Of a stretch of DNA of 64,000 nucleotides, positions 1 through 8,423 are shown in pieces. The stretch spans positions 1 through 64,000 of the forward strand of contig JAKIUC010000003.1 of NCBI GenBank assembly GCA_021647785.1, in the 5' to 3' direction. Source of the stretch: Melioribacteraceae bacterium (GTDB taxonomy: Bacteria; Bacteroidota; Ignavibacteria; Ignavibacteriales; Melioribacteraceae). The position numbers and the translations under genes are program-made. The stretch's first letter is position 1; each line of letters opens with the position of its first letter. The notes beneath the pieces are model-generated. The model did no database searches, was not told where the DNA came from, and saw nothing but the letters and a program-made list of their open reading frames with translations.

Positions 1-141
1 AATATCTAGTGCAGAAGCAGTAAGTTGAGTTGCCGGCAGTTTTAAGGTATCATGGTTTTTTTTTAAGTCGTTAAAAAAATGCTTTACATTTACAATCATT
101 TGACGCATATCTGGGGTAAATTCAACTCCTTGAAAAGACAT
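1..141 (-). CDS. Partial ORF, possible IS630-like transposase N-terminus
   Basis: Reading frame open to the left edge of the window; the ATG at 139-141 starts a protein beginning MSFQGVEFTPDMRQMIVNVK and ending, within the window, in ..LTASALDI. The short helical start followed by the beginning of what looks like a helix-turn-helix resembles the N-terminus of IS630/Tc1-like transposases, but only 47 codons are visible and no catalytic DDE residue can be checked. The gene beside it (223-573) looks truncated, which fits an insertion. Family assignment is an inference. Confidence 0.4.
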   Translation of the reverse strand, partial: MSFQGVEFTPDMRQMIVNVKHFFNDLKKNHDTLKLPATQLTASALDI

Positions 142-202
142 ATGAACCTCAATGTAAGAAAAGTTTATTTAGCATTCGTAAGAATACAATAAAAAACATT
201 AA

Positions 203-219
203 AATACAATGATTGTATT
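203..219. repeat. AT-rich perfect palindrome near the putative IS end
   Basis: AATACAAT, a single G, then ATTGTATT: eight-base perfect arms between the presumed transposase start and the truncated gene. It could be a subterminal transposase binding site or a terminator; the far end of the element is outside the window, so terminal repeats cannot be compared. Confidence 0.5.
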
Positions 220-222
220 AAG

Positions 223-573
223 TCAAATGAAATGTACTATAGTTAAGTCCAACTCAATATCATTTACACTTGTTTGCCCAGTAAGAATGTCAACAGGATT
301 TGTTCCATCAATATCATAACGAGTAATTTTGTTCCCTCCATTAATAGCAACATACATTTTATGTGGAGATACACTCCAATCTATTGCGACATTTGCGGGT
401 CTATCAATATTATTGACCAAAATTGTCGGGCTTCCGCCACCTAAACCATCGGAATATACTCTTCCAGAATATTGATCGAACCTAGTAAAAAAAACTTTAG
501 AAGTTGATTGAGAAAAGAGGGGTGTAACTATTACTAAAAATAGAATTATAGTTAAGAAATTATACTGCTTCAT
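223..573 (-). pseudogene. Truncated secreted beta-propeller (YWTD/LDLR-like) protein
   Basis: 116 codons. Residues 1-21 form a clear signal peptide ending near LFSQS. The rest resembles one to two blades of a YWTD-type propeller: VFFTRFD..GRVYSDGLGGG, then NVAIDWSV..KMYVAINGG..ITRYDIDG, then a third blade start NDIELDL. It stops in the middle of that blade, whereas such proteins need about six blades. The last residues (TIVHFI) look like foreign sequence next to the probable IS end at about 223-241. I read it as a gene cut by an insertion; the missing part would lie left of the window or be lost. Confidence 0.6.
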
Positions 574-608
574 TGTTCCTCCAAAATATATTTTTGAAAT
601 TATTGTGC

Positions 609-2159
609 TTATTTAAGAACTATTAGTTTTCGAGTTTGAGAAGAACCATTACAATTAAGTTGATAGAAATAAATTCCTGATGGTAGTTTTGCAGCATCAA
701 AACTTATTTTATGATTCCCCATAGTTTGCTCGCCTTTTACCAGTGAAGCCACTTCTTTTCCAAGAATGTTGAATATTTTTAATGAAACAAATCCACTTTC
801 AGAAATTGAGTATTCAATTGTTGTAACTGGATTAAAAGGATTTGGGTAGTTTTGATATAGCATGAAATCACTTATCTTTTCTGCATTATCCTTAATTCCA
901 ACTAAGGAATTATTTACCATCCAAACATGTATAAGTGTTCTATCTTCCTCAAATCTTCCAGGCTCAAAGAGATAGAGAAGTTGATTTTCTCTATCGTAAC
1001 TTGCAGCACCAAGATGATACCATTGTTGTGTAGAACGGAGATGAAACAATACACTATCAATATTCATAACTGCATAAGGTTGTGGTTCGTATGGTTCCAT
1101 TGTACCTTGTGCTACAGCTGCAAAATCGGCAGGATTATAAAATAAAATTTGCCCACTAAATTCAGGAGACCACCAGCCGCGGTTGTCACATTCCAAGCAA
1201 GGTCCAGTTTCGTTTCCATACCAGGCTTCACCAATACCTTTAGTTCCAACAAAAATTACTGCCGAACTATTTTTTGTTGTTAACCAAGCACCTCCTGTCC
1301 ATTCATCGGAGTGTTCATAATTATTTAACTTGTAAGAAGGATTTGGTACACCATTATAATTATTGGAATATTGCAAAAGTTGAACTACTGATAATGTATC
1401 TCCATTGGTAGGAGGATTTCCATCTAACCAAGGTCCAAATGCATATAACGAAGGACCAAAACCTGACCAGCCACCATCTCGGTATCTTCCCGAAACCAAT
1501 CTCATTCCGGATGTATTACTGTTTGCCCATTCCTCTGGAATTGCGAACATATAATCATTTCCAGAATAATTTGAAACACCGTCAAGCCACCACACTCCTG
1601 CTGTTTGCGGATTTGATAAATTCACTTCACTCCAAGAATGAGAGGGCATATTACTCTCATCACCAGCCTCTTGAAAATGTGAACCCCAGCAATAGTATAG
1701 TTTATCTGTTGTTTGTCCAGTTTGTGTAGGTAAATACTCAACACCAACCCTTGGCATTTCTCCGAGAAAAGGATTAAATAATCCACCCGTTACATCCGAA
1801 AATGGTTGTATTGTTTCAGCAGTGTTTAATTCACTAATATTTTTTGAAGGAGAAATAATTGGAATAGGAATTGAAATTTCAGAAAAGTATTGAAGTATAT
1901 CGAATCCAGATGCAATAATAGAACCTGTGTAACCATCATCTAATCCAATAGAATCACCAAGCGGATAATGCGTCATTGCTGTTCCACCATATTCCCAAAA
2001 TTCAGTATCGGAAATCCATTCTGGTGTTAAAAAGGCACCCTTATAAACTAAATCTTCAGGTTCAATTAATTGTGCATTTATAAATCCATTAAAACTAAAC
2101 AAATAACCAATTAGAATTAAATTTCGTATAAAAACTGATTTACTATTCCATTGCATCAT
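609..2159 (-). CDS. Secreted T9SS-sorted protein of unknown function
   Basis: 516 residues. An N-terminal hydrophobic stretch (about 10-28) is a signal peptide. The last about 80 residues (from YQNYPNPFNPVTTIEYSI) form a typical T9SS type A sorting domain ending in a short basic tail, so the protein should cross the outer membrane and be surface-attached or released. The roughly 400-residue middle has many aromatic and Gly/Asn-rich turns and short repeated phrases such as FNPFLGEMPRVG and GNETGPCLECDN, suggestive of a beta-rich propeller-like fold, but I recognise no catalytic motif. A GAGG element precedes two adjacent ATG codons (2154-2159); either may start. Monocistronic on the minus strand. 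Function unknown. Confidence 0.8.
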   Translation of the reverse strand: MMQWNSKSVFIRNLILIGYLFSFNGFINAQLIEPEDLVYKGAFLTPEWISDTEFWEYGGTAMTHYPLGDSIGLDDGYTGSIIASGFDILQYFSEISIPIPIISPSKNISELNTAETIQPFSDVTGGLFNPFLGEMPRVGVEYLPTQTGQTTDKLYYCWGSHFQEAGDESNMPSHSWSEVNLSNPQTAGVWWLDGVSNYSGNDYMFAIPEEWANSNTSGMRLVSGRYRDGGWSGFGPSLYAFGPWLDGNPPTNGDTLSVVQLLQYSNNYNGVPNPSYKLNNYEHSDEWTGGAWLTTKNSSAVIFVGTKGIGEAWYGNETGPCLECDNRGWWSPEFSGQILFYNPADFAAVAQGTMEPYEPQPYAVMNIDSVLFHLRSTQQWYHLGAASYDRENQLLYLFEPGRFEEDRTLIHVWMVNNSLVGIKDNAEKISDFMLYQNYPNPFNPVTTIEYSISESGFVSLKIFNILGKEVASLVKGEQTMGNHKISFDAAKLPSGIYFYQLNCNGSSQTRKLIVLK

Positions 2160-2179
2160 TTTCCTCTTTGTTTATTTAT

Positions 2180-2404
2180 TTATAAAATCAGTAGCAGGCT
2201 TGAAATAACAATTATTAAATTTATAATTTTAAAAATGGTTTCATTCCTTTTAGAAATTTCCCCAAGAAAAGAACGAATAATCATTATAAGAATTAAAAGA
2301 AAAACACTAACTAACCAAAATGCATTTGTTTCCTGAAAAAGAGGAATAAGAAAAATTAGAAGCAAACAGAATCCGGACATGATATAAGTTTGTAATTCCT
2401 TCAT
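2180..2404 (-). CDS. Small hydrophobic membrane protein
   Basis: 74 residues, with three apolar segments (about 8-24, 28-47 and 56-74) separated by short charged loops (RSFLGEISKRNE). It lies between the AraC-type regulator and the T9SS gene, same strand, 21 bases from the latter. No family is recognised and no good ribosome binding site is visible. An overlapping ORF on the plus strand is less protein-like, so this strand is preferred with limited confidence. Confidence 0.4.
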   Translation of the reverse strand: MKELQTYIMSGFCLLLIFLIPLFQETNAFWLVSVFLLILIMIIRSFLGEISKRNETIFKIINLIIVISSLLLIL

Positions 2405-2474
2405 AAGGGAATATAGGATAGCTATTAAAATATAGCTTGTATAATTACGACAAATAGATGTAATTTAAAGCGGT

Positions 2475-3860
2475 TTAATGATTTGCGATATTTTTTACAA
2501 AATCAGTTGGAGATATTCCGTAATATTTTTTAAATATTTTGGAAAAGTAGGAGGGGTCGGAAAAACCAAATTCATAAGTAGCATCTGTAATATTTCCCTC
2601 TTTATTTTTTAGATATTCTGCTACTAATTTTAATTTTATTACATAAATATAATTTGTTGGAGTTAAGTTTAATTCTTCACGAGTAATTCTCTGAAAGGTA
2701 CGCAGAGATATTCCTGCAACTCTTGCTGCATCTTCAGAATGGATTGCTTCATTACGTTTTTCCACAATAAAATTGGAAATAGATTTTAGAATTTTTTGAT
2801 TATATGAAAGAATATTGTCATCTAAGTTTTTATCAAAAAAAAGAATTGAGCTTTTATTAATTTCTTCATGGGATGGTATTTGTCTTATTTTGTATATGCG
2901 GTATAGTAGAAGTGCAATTACAATAATTACAAGAAGGAGAGTAGTTATATAAATCCATAACCATTCTTTTTTATACTTTTCTGAAAAAGATTCAAGCATT
3001 GTGGGATTTCCCGTGAGTTCTGCCAATTTCCAATAATTGGGGTACCCAAAATCACTATATCCACTCCAGTTAAAAGACCATATATTTGTAGATATTTCTT
3101 CAATTTCAACTCCACTATTTCTAAAATAATCAACATCGTTTATGCAAATGTCTAACTTAAATTTATCTCCACTTTTTGGTACCAATCCTATTGCAGCAAA
3201 GGGTATAGCAATTTCAATTATGTAAAGTGAGTCTTCCACTGTTTCGTCGTTAATTGTTCCAATATAATTTGTTGATAATTGGAACAGCACATTTTGGTCA
3301 TAATCCTTTGGAACAGCAGTGGTATCGGCTATTATCTCTTTTCTATCACCACGGAAAACTATAGTCTCTCCTTTAATATCAACAATAAATTGGTAATCAT
3401 TTATATCCATTTTTGCGGGACTGTCGTTTTTAGTATCGATATAAATTTCAATACCATCGTTCATGTGTATTCGCGGTTTATCAATACGGCTCTCTATTTC
3501 AGCAACCAAGTGTTTATCCCAAACTGTAAATGCAAAGTAAATTGAACTTAAATTCCAGCATGCTTGAAACAATATTTCATTTTTAGATTTTGGATTCTTA
3601 ATTTGCAAAAAATCAAATTGTGGCGGATACAATTCTTTAAGTTCGTAATCACCTGTAGAGACAAACGATGTAAGCGTGTCTTTAAAATAGTATTTTAATG
3701 AAGTATCCCAATCAGAGAGATTACCATCAATAATTATTTTGTTGCTTGTATATGGAATGTGAAGTGCGTTATAACCGACTTGTGAAGAAAGTGGATCTGA
3801 AAGTTTTAGAAAAAACCCACAGATATAAAATAATATTTTTATTTGCCGTTGATATTTCAT
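2475..3860 (-). CDS. Transmembrane AraC-family regulator with exported CBM9-like sensor domain
   Basis: 461 residues in an unusual layout. An N-terminal hydrophobic stretch (5-25) looks like a signal sequence. Residues about 38-285 resemble a family 9 carbohydrate-binding (DOMON-like) domain: IIIDGNLSDWD, FTVWDKHLVAEIE, NDGIEIYIDTKND and VEIAIPFAAIGL match the characteristic blocks. A single membrane span follows at about 302-322 (IYITTLLLVIIVIALLLY) with a positive flank RIYKIR inside. The C-terminus (about 360-458) is an AraC/XylS double helix-turn-helix, with DAARVAGISLRTFQR and the second helix ATYEFGFSDPSYFSKIFKKYYG..P. It would sense a ligand outside the inner membrane and bind DNA from the membrane. 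The chitinase-like gene just upstream (4093-6597, same strand) and the CBM9-containing protein at 8658-13298 are plausible targets; this is inference. Confidence 0.85.
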   Translation of the reverse strand: MKYQRQIKILFYICGFFLKLSDPLSSQVGYNALHIPYTSNKIIIDGNLSDWDTSLKYYFKDTLTSFVSTGDYELKELYPPQFDFLQIKNPKSKNEILFQACWNLSSIYFAFTVWDKHLVAEIESRIDKPRIHMNDGIEIYIDTKNDSPAKMDINDYQFIVDIKGETIVFRGDRKEIIADTTAVPKDYDQNVLFQLSTNYIGTINDETVEDSLYIIEIAIPFAAIGLVPKSGDKFKLDICINDVDYFRNSGVEIEEISTNIWSFNWSGYSDFGYPNYWKLAELTGNPTMLESFSEKYKKEWLWIYITTLLLVIIVIALLLYRIYKIRQIPSHEEINKSSILFFDKNLDDNILSYNQKILKSISNFIVEKRNEAIHSEDAARVAGISLRTFQRITREELNLTPTNYIYVIKLKLVAEYLKNKEGNITDATYEFGFSDPSYFSKIFKKYYGISPTDFVKNIANH

Positions 3861-3915
3861 CTGTTTATAATTGAATATTTTTGTCAGATGGTACTCGTAT
3901 TAATAACCATCTGCT

Positions 3916-3938
3916 ATGCCGAAGGCATTCCTACGGAA
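3916..3938. repeat. GC-rich short palindrome in intergenic region
   Basis: ATGCC-GAA-GGCAT followed by TTCCTACGGAA, in the 230-base gap between the AraC-type gene and the chitinase-like gene. A related CCTACGGCAAGGCA stretch occurs at about 17773-17787. It belongs to the general class of GC-rich palindromes scattered through this AT-rich window. No gene is seen in the rest of the gap (3861-4092). Confidence 0.5.
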
Positions 3939-4092
3939 GTGGTAAAAGTTTTTACACTTCAACCAGTTCAGTGCATCGCATGCTCGGTTCATTTGTTTAA
4001 CAGGTTAACAGCATTTATTTGAATCACACGATACCAGTCTTCTTGTAAAAAACACTTCACAAAAAGCTATTTTAAATTAATATGATATGATA

Positions 4093-6597
4093 CTATTTCA
4101 ATATAAGCATTTTTTTAGAATCGATAAATTTTCCACTCGTAATTTTATAAAAATATACTCCAGAAGTTAATTCACTTCCTGTTGCTGAGCTTGTCTCCGA
4201 ATGGATGCCTTTGGCAGAAGCATCGAATGTAACTTCGTAAGTACCTGCTCGTTGTTCTTTGTTTACAAGGGTTGCTACTTCCCTTCCAAGTATATCATAA
4301 ACTTTCAATGTTACTAACCCACCCCCACCCCCTCCCAAGAGGGGAGTTTGAACCGATGGTATTGAATATTTTATTACTGTACTTAGGTTAAAAGGATTTG
4401 GATAATTTTGATAAAGAACATATTCACTTGGGTTTAGGCTTTCATCATCAACAGATGGGGTTACATCAAATCCGCTAAGTATATTTTCAATTAACGCCGT
4501 TCTTTCTTCATCATTGTAAACCGCTTCAATCGGAAATGCTAAATAAACCACTCCGCCTGAAGTTTGTGAATCTTGATACCGTACACCAGCGTACCCTAAC
4601 GAAGTTGGTACATCCTTATAAGTAAAAATATTTTCAGCCCCATCAAATGCTTCAATAGCATCAGGCCAATCAACATCAATGGTACCGTGGGTTCCATCAT
4701 CAAAGTTAAATGCTGTGCCATCCAAATTGAGGGCAGTATAATATTTCCCTTTTTCATTATTCGGGGCATCCGAAATGTAATTTGCTTTTAGATAATTTTG
4801 ATAAAATTCCTTATCTGCATCTGAACCTTTTTCAACCAAATCCCAGCCAATCTCTGAACCAGATAGGAATAAAACTCCACCATTATCAAGATATTGTTTT
4901 ACCTTCTCCTGTTCAAGTGAGTTAAAAGTTTCATCAGCTGTGCTTTCATCCATAAGCATCCAAAAAACAAAATTATAATCTTCTAAATTAACTAAACCTT
5001 TATATACCGCTTCATTACTTGTTGATGAGAAACCTCTGTGAAGATTTGTCATGGGATAATCGTACATTCTGATGTAATCAAATGTATTGGTTGTGCCTCC
5101 TGTTCTATCAAATCCATTTACAATTAATATATCTAAATTGTTTGCACTTGAAATTGCAGCAAGTACCTCAGTCTGTGCTGATGAACCAGAGGCGTTAATT
5201 GCATCAACTTTGAAATAGTAAACAGAATCAGTTTCAAGATTTGTAATTGAAACAGAATTGGAAGTTGACTCTGTAATTTTCTCAAAATTGAGCCCGTCAG
5301 TACTCATATAAACTCCATACTTCTCAGCATAATCAACAAACTCAAAACTTAGAATTAAAGTTGTTAAATTGTGTTGTAATACTCTGAAACTCTTGGGCTT
5401 ATTAGGAATTGGAAGAGTGCCAGGACCAAATTTGTAATTAATTAAATTCCACAATTCTTGTTTATCTCCATCATAACCCAAAGCCCACATCCCTACTCCG
5501 CCAAGGTTTTGTGCAATAGCCAAGTCATATTTTTTATCTAACGATTGCACATCATCAAACCAAGTTTGATTCCACTGAGAGCCTTCCTGCCAACGAAACC
5601 AAGATGTTTGCGAAACATTATCCCAAAGCAATCCGTACATATCAGCATTATCAATATCGTTATAAAAGCGTGTAGAACCTTGATACCCTCCACTTGCTGT
5701 ATCAACTTTTGAATAAGCATTTTTAGTTTCAGTTTTCCACTCGTGTCCGTAATATGGTACACCAAGTATTAATTTCTCCGGATATTTAGAGACCGGAACT
5801 CCATAATCTACCGTAACAACAGAAGTGATATCGTGCGTAAAGCCAGTGAGAGGGGCGTTTGGTCCAGCAGTGGAACTCCAAGCACCCCAAAAAGAATATC
5901 CCATAATCAAAACATAATCACAGCTTTGTACTAAGCCATCCAAATCCCAACGGTTACCCCAATTAACTGCAGGTCCGGCAAATGAGACTTCCTTCCCAGG
6001 TAACTCTGCACGGATAAAGGCAGTTAGCTCAACCATAAAATTGTTAATACTATCGGCTTTATCTTCATGACGTAGTCCTTCAAAATCAACATTCACTCCG
6101 TCAAGCTGATAGGTTTGAATAATATTTTTTGTATCGGAAAAAAATTTTTGTTTAGAACTTTCGTTATTAATTATACTTGCAATTACATCTTTATCAAAAT
6201 TTACTGCTGTCATTATAACTTTTGTACCGGCAGAATGTGCGGCATTTATTAAGTCGGTCCAAGGCCAGGCGGATGGAAAACCAACACTGCCATCACTTGC
6301 AACCATAAAATCGAAAGCGGCAATGTGTGTTAATAAATCGTATCGTTGATTTGCATGTGCCCCTCTAAGGTACTCCCAGTCGGGCATATACCCAAATACA
6401 ATTTTTGATAATTCCTTCTGTTCATTAATTTGCAATGGAATGATACCACTTCCATCAGCAGCAAATTTACTAAACTGATTACTTAAGGTTTTGAATTCTT
6501 TATACTGAGCCTCATGGGTTGAATACTCATAAAATTCTTGTGCTGAAAGAGAAGTAAACATCAGTGCTGCTAATAATAAATAATAAAATCTATACAT
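4093..6597 (-). CDS. Secreted GH18 chitinase-like glycosidase with FN3, GATase-like and T9SS domains
   Basis: 834 residues. Signal peptide 1-19 (ending SLSAQ). GH18 barrel about 65-388: substrate-binding strand start IVFGYMPDWEY; catalytic block LDGVNVDFEG at 165-174 with E173 as the proton donor; YxxxM-type strand VLIMGYSFWG; C-terminal GVGMWALGYD. The DxxDxDxE motif has Asn at its middle Asp, as in spore-cortex YaaH-type enzymes, so the substrate may be chitin or peptidoglycan. A fibronectin III domain (about 400-485) and a ThuA/GATase-like Rossmann domain (about 488-715, with ILIVNGFDR and GGVLFLSGSEIG) follow. The T9SS sorting domain starts near 750. Two short in-frame inserts interrupt that domain: a Gly-run (PLLGGGGGGL) and AKGIHSETSSAT, both encoded by dispersed repeats. 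Likely exported, surface-associated polysaccharide degradation. Confidence 0.9.
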   Translation of the reverse strand: MYRFYYLLLAALMFTSLSAQEFYEYSTHEAQYKEFKTLSNQFSKFAADGSGIIPLQINEQKELSKIVFGYMPDWEYLRGAHANQRYDLLTHIAAFDFMVASDGSVGFPSAWPWTDLINAAHSAGTKVIMTAVNFDKDVIASIINNESSKQKFFSDTKNIIQTYQLDGVNVDFEGLRHEDKADSINNFMVELTAFIRAELPGKEVSFAGPAVNWGNRWDLDGLVQSCDYVLIMGYSFWGAWSSTAGPNAPLTGFTHDITSVVTVDYGVPVSKYPEKLILGVPYYGHEWKTETKNAYSKVDTASGGYQGSTRFYNDIDNADMYGLLWDNVSQTSWFRWQEGSQWNQTWFDDVQSLDKKYDLAIAQNLGGVGMWALGYDGDKQELWNLINYKFGPGTLPIPNKPKSFRVLQHNLTTLILSFEFVDYAEKYGVYMSTDGLNFEKITESTSNSVSITNLETDSVYYFKVDAINASGSSAQTEVLAAISSANNLDILIVNGFDRTGGTTNTFDYIRMYDYPMTNLHRGFSSTSNEAVYKGLVNLEDYNFVFWMLMDESTADETFNSLEQEKVKQYLDNGGVLFLSGSEIGWDLVEKGSDADKEFYQNYLKANYISDAPNNEKGKYYTALNLDGTAFNFDDGTHGTIDVDWPDAIEAFDGAENIFTYKDVPTSLGYAGVRYQDSQTSGGVVYLAFPIEAVYNDEERTALIENILSGFDVTPSVDDESLNPSEYVLYQNYPNPFNLSTVIKYSIPSVQTPLLGGGGGGLVTLKVYDILGREVATLVNKEQRAGTYEVTFDASAKGIHSETSSATGSELTSGVYFYKITSGKFIDSKKMLILK
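4181..4220. repeat. 40-bp dispersed repeat inside T9SS C-terminal domain (copy 1)
   Basis: Forty bases nearly identical (37 of 40 by eye) to 47440-47479, which lies in the C-terminal domain of another T9SS cargo gene. On the coding strand it encodes SAKGIHSETSSAT in frame, interrupting the normal ..FDAS/ELTSGVYFYK.. junction. It contains a TGCC-AAA-GGCA hairpin. Confidence 0.8.
4318..4352. repeat. Fragment of GC-rich composite repeat within CDS, encoding a Gly-run
   Basis: A run of ACCCACCCCC type followed by CCCCTCCCAAGAGGGG. The same core hairpin occurs in the intergenic copy at 8424-8460. Here it lies inside the chitinase-like gene and is read in frame as TPLLGGGGGGL between YSIPS and VTLKVYD of the sorting domain. 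Confidence 0.75.
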
Positions 6598-6703
6598 TTT
6601 ATATCCTTAAATAAAATCAAATTAGTAAATTGAGAATGGCATTTTAAATCAATATTTTAGATAATTAAATTACTTAAATAAATAAAAAATAATGGGGTAA
6701 AAA

Positions 6704-7216
6704 ATGATATCAAAAAAAATGGAAGAAGCATTAAATAATCAACTTAATAGAGAACTCTTTTCATCATATCTATATCTTTCAATGGCAACATATTTTGAAA
6801 ATAATAATTATGTTGGAATGTCTAAGTGGATGAGACTGCAAGCAGATGAGGAGCACGCTCACTCGATGAAGTTTTTTGTTTTTATTCAAAAAATTGGCGG
6901 CAGAGTAATTTTAGAACAAATTGATAAACCACAATCTGAATGGGACACACCTAAAAAAGCATTTGAAGATGCACTTGCTCATGAAGAGTATATCACAAAA
7001 AATATAAATGAGCTTACTGATTTAGCAATTGAAGAGAGAGACCACTCAACAAAAACTTTCCTACAATGGTATATTGATGAGCAAGTTGAAGAAGAAGCAA
7101 CAGTAAATGAAATTGTTCAAAAATTTAACTTAATTGGAGATAGCAAAAGTGGGTTATATATGCTTGATACTGAGTTAGGTACAAGAATTTTAACTCCAGA
7201 TACAACTGCGGAATAG
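6704..7216 (+). CDS. ftnA: Non-heme ferritin
   Basis: 170 residues, the usual length for bacterial ferritin. The four-helix bundle carries ferroxidase ligands in helix A (LNRELFSSYLYLSM), helix B (DEEHAHSMKFFVFIQKIGG), helix C (ALAHEEYITKNINEL) and helix D (LQWYIDEQVEEEATV). It oxidises Fe(II) and stores it as a ferric core in a 24-mer in the cytoplasm. A GGGGT-rich stretch precedes the ATG. It stands alone, facing away from the chitinase-like gene and ahead of rpmB. Confidence 0.95.
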   Translation: MISKKMEEALNNQLNRELFSSYLYLSMATYFENNNYVGMSKWMRLQADEEHAHSMKFFVFIQKIGGRVILEQIDKPQSEWDTPKKAFEDALAHEEYITKNINELTDLAIEERDHSTKTFLQWYIDEQVEEEATVNEIVQKFNLIGDSKSGLYMLDTELGTRILTPDTTAE

Positions 7217-7263
7217 TAACAAAAAAAACATTAATTCATTTAACAACTAATAATTATTTTTGT

Positions 7264-7271
7264 TATATTTG
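7264..7271 (+). promoter_or_regulatory. Candidate Bacteroidota-type -7 element upstream of rpmB
   Basis: TATATTTG matches the TAnnTTTG -7 consensus of Bacteroidota promoters and lies 38 bases before the rpmB start. No convincing -33 TTTG is seen, so this is a weak call. Confidence 0.3.
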
Positions 7272-7308
7272 GAATCGTATTAAAATAGAATGAAATTTGG
7301 AGTGTGAT

Positions 7309-7548
7309 ATGTCAAGAAAATGTGAAGTTACAGGGGTTGGACCGAGAGCTGGAAGCAGTATTTCACATGCTCACAATAAGACAAAGAGAAGATTTTTACC
7401 AAATTTACAGAAAAAGAAAATTTGGATTCAAGAATTAAATAAATTTGTTACTGTTAAATTAACTACAAGAGCATTGAGAACAATCTCTAAAAATGGAACT
7501 GCAGATTTAGCCAAAATGGTGAGAGAAGGTAAAATTAAAACAACTTAA
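7309..7548 (+). CDS. rpmB: 50S ribosomal protein L28
   Basis: 79 residues from the ATG at 7309. This start is preferred over one four codons upstream because all L28 proteins begin MS(R/K)xCxxTG and a GGAG lies just before it. Visible L28 features: MSRKCEVTGVGPRAGSSISH at the N-terminus, then NKTKRRFLPNLQKKKIW and the C-terminal LRTISKNG. It is a structural protein of the large subunit. A good terminator follows. Confidence 0.97.
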   Translation: MSRKCEVTGVGPRAGSSISHAHNKTKRRFLPNLQKKKIWIQELNKFVTVKLTTRALRTISKNGTADLAKMVREGKIKTT

Positions 7549-7578
7549 TTTAAGTACAAATTTATATCTTAAAAATTG

Positions 7579-7608
7579 AACCCCTTTCAGAAATGATTGG
7601 GGTTTTTT
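7579..7608 (+). terminator. Rho-independent terminator after rpmB
   Basis: AACCCC, a 14-base loop, GGGGTT followed directly by a T-run, 30 bases after the rpmB stop. It may also act for the convergent yceH-like gene. Confidence 0.85.
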
Positions 7609-7618
7609 ATTAAATATA

Positions 7619-8257
7619 CTATTCCAACTCTTTACGGAATTGATTAAACTCATTTTTAATAGTTGCAATTTCATCTTTTAATTTTTGAACTTCATCTTCC
7701 AACTGATTTACTTTTGTTTCCAAACTCTCTTTTTTAATTGGCTCATCTTGAACTGTTATTTCTGGTTCTCCGCAAAATAGATGTGTATAGCGGTGTTCAC
7801 GTCCACTGTTTTTAGGAAGTTTAATTATAAAAGGGGCATCCTCCCTATTCATCAACTTATCAAATGTTTCATGAACTTCGGATAGATTATTAAAATTATA
7901 AATTCTACTTGTTCTACTTCTAATTTCGCCAACTGTTTGTGCCCCACGTAAAAACAACACACAAAGAACCGCAACTTCTTGAATTGATAAGTTATAATGC
8001 CTTCCAAATAGTTGTGTATATTTTGGAACACGGAAATCGCTACTTGTAACAATTCCAGTTAGTTGCTTCTCTCTTAGTTCACTAATTATATCTTCCACTT
8101 GAGATTCATCAAATGAAACAACAGGATTACGACTTGACTTCTGATTACATGCATTTGTAATTGAATTAATAGTCATTGGATAGTAGGCAGGCGTTGTATA
8201 TTGTTTCTCTAAAATTGAACCTAATACTCTTACTTCTTCGTGCGATAATAATTTCAT
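7619..8257 (-). CDS. yceH: YceH/DUF480 family protein
   Basis: 212 residues, matching the family length. It starts MKLLSHEEVRVLGSILEKQ and contains TTPAYYPMTINSITNACNQKSSRNPV, typical of the first winged helix, then a second winged helix with LSIQEVAVLCVLFLRGAQTVGEIRSRT. The last about 40 residues (KKESLETKVNQLEDEVQKLK) form a coiled coil. The family (UPF0502) has two tandem winged-helix folds and no firmly established function; a regulatory or DNA-binding role is likely. Convergent with rpmB. Confidence 0.9.
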   Translation of the reverse strand: MKLLSHEEVRVLGSILEKQYTTPAYYPMTINSITNACNQKSSRNPVVSFDESQVEDIISELREKQLTGIVTSSDFRVPKYTQLFGRHYNLSIQEVAVLCVLFLRGAQTVGEIRSRTSRIYNFNNLSEVHETFDKLMNREDAPFIIKLPKNSGREHRYTHLFCGEPEITVQDEPIKKESLETKVNQLEDEVQKLKDEIATIKNEFNQFRKELE

Positions 8258-8423
8258 TTCGTTCCATTTAATGTTTTAAATTCTGAAATAAAAATAATAT
8301 TGCTTCACAACAATTCCAATTAAATCTTATTGAATTATTTTTTTTAGTTTTCTATTCTAATTTTTTGAATCGTTTAATTTAGTTTCTAAAGCCTATACTT
8401 ATTGCACTGGTGTCAACTTAGTA

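Noticed and set aside
2151-2336. 61-codon plus-strand ORF opposite the small membrane protein
   Set aside because: Lower protein-like character than the hydrophobic minus-strand reading, and it faces against all neighbours.
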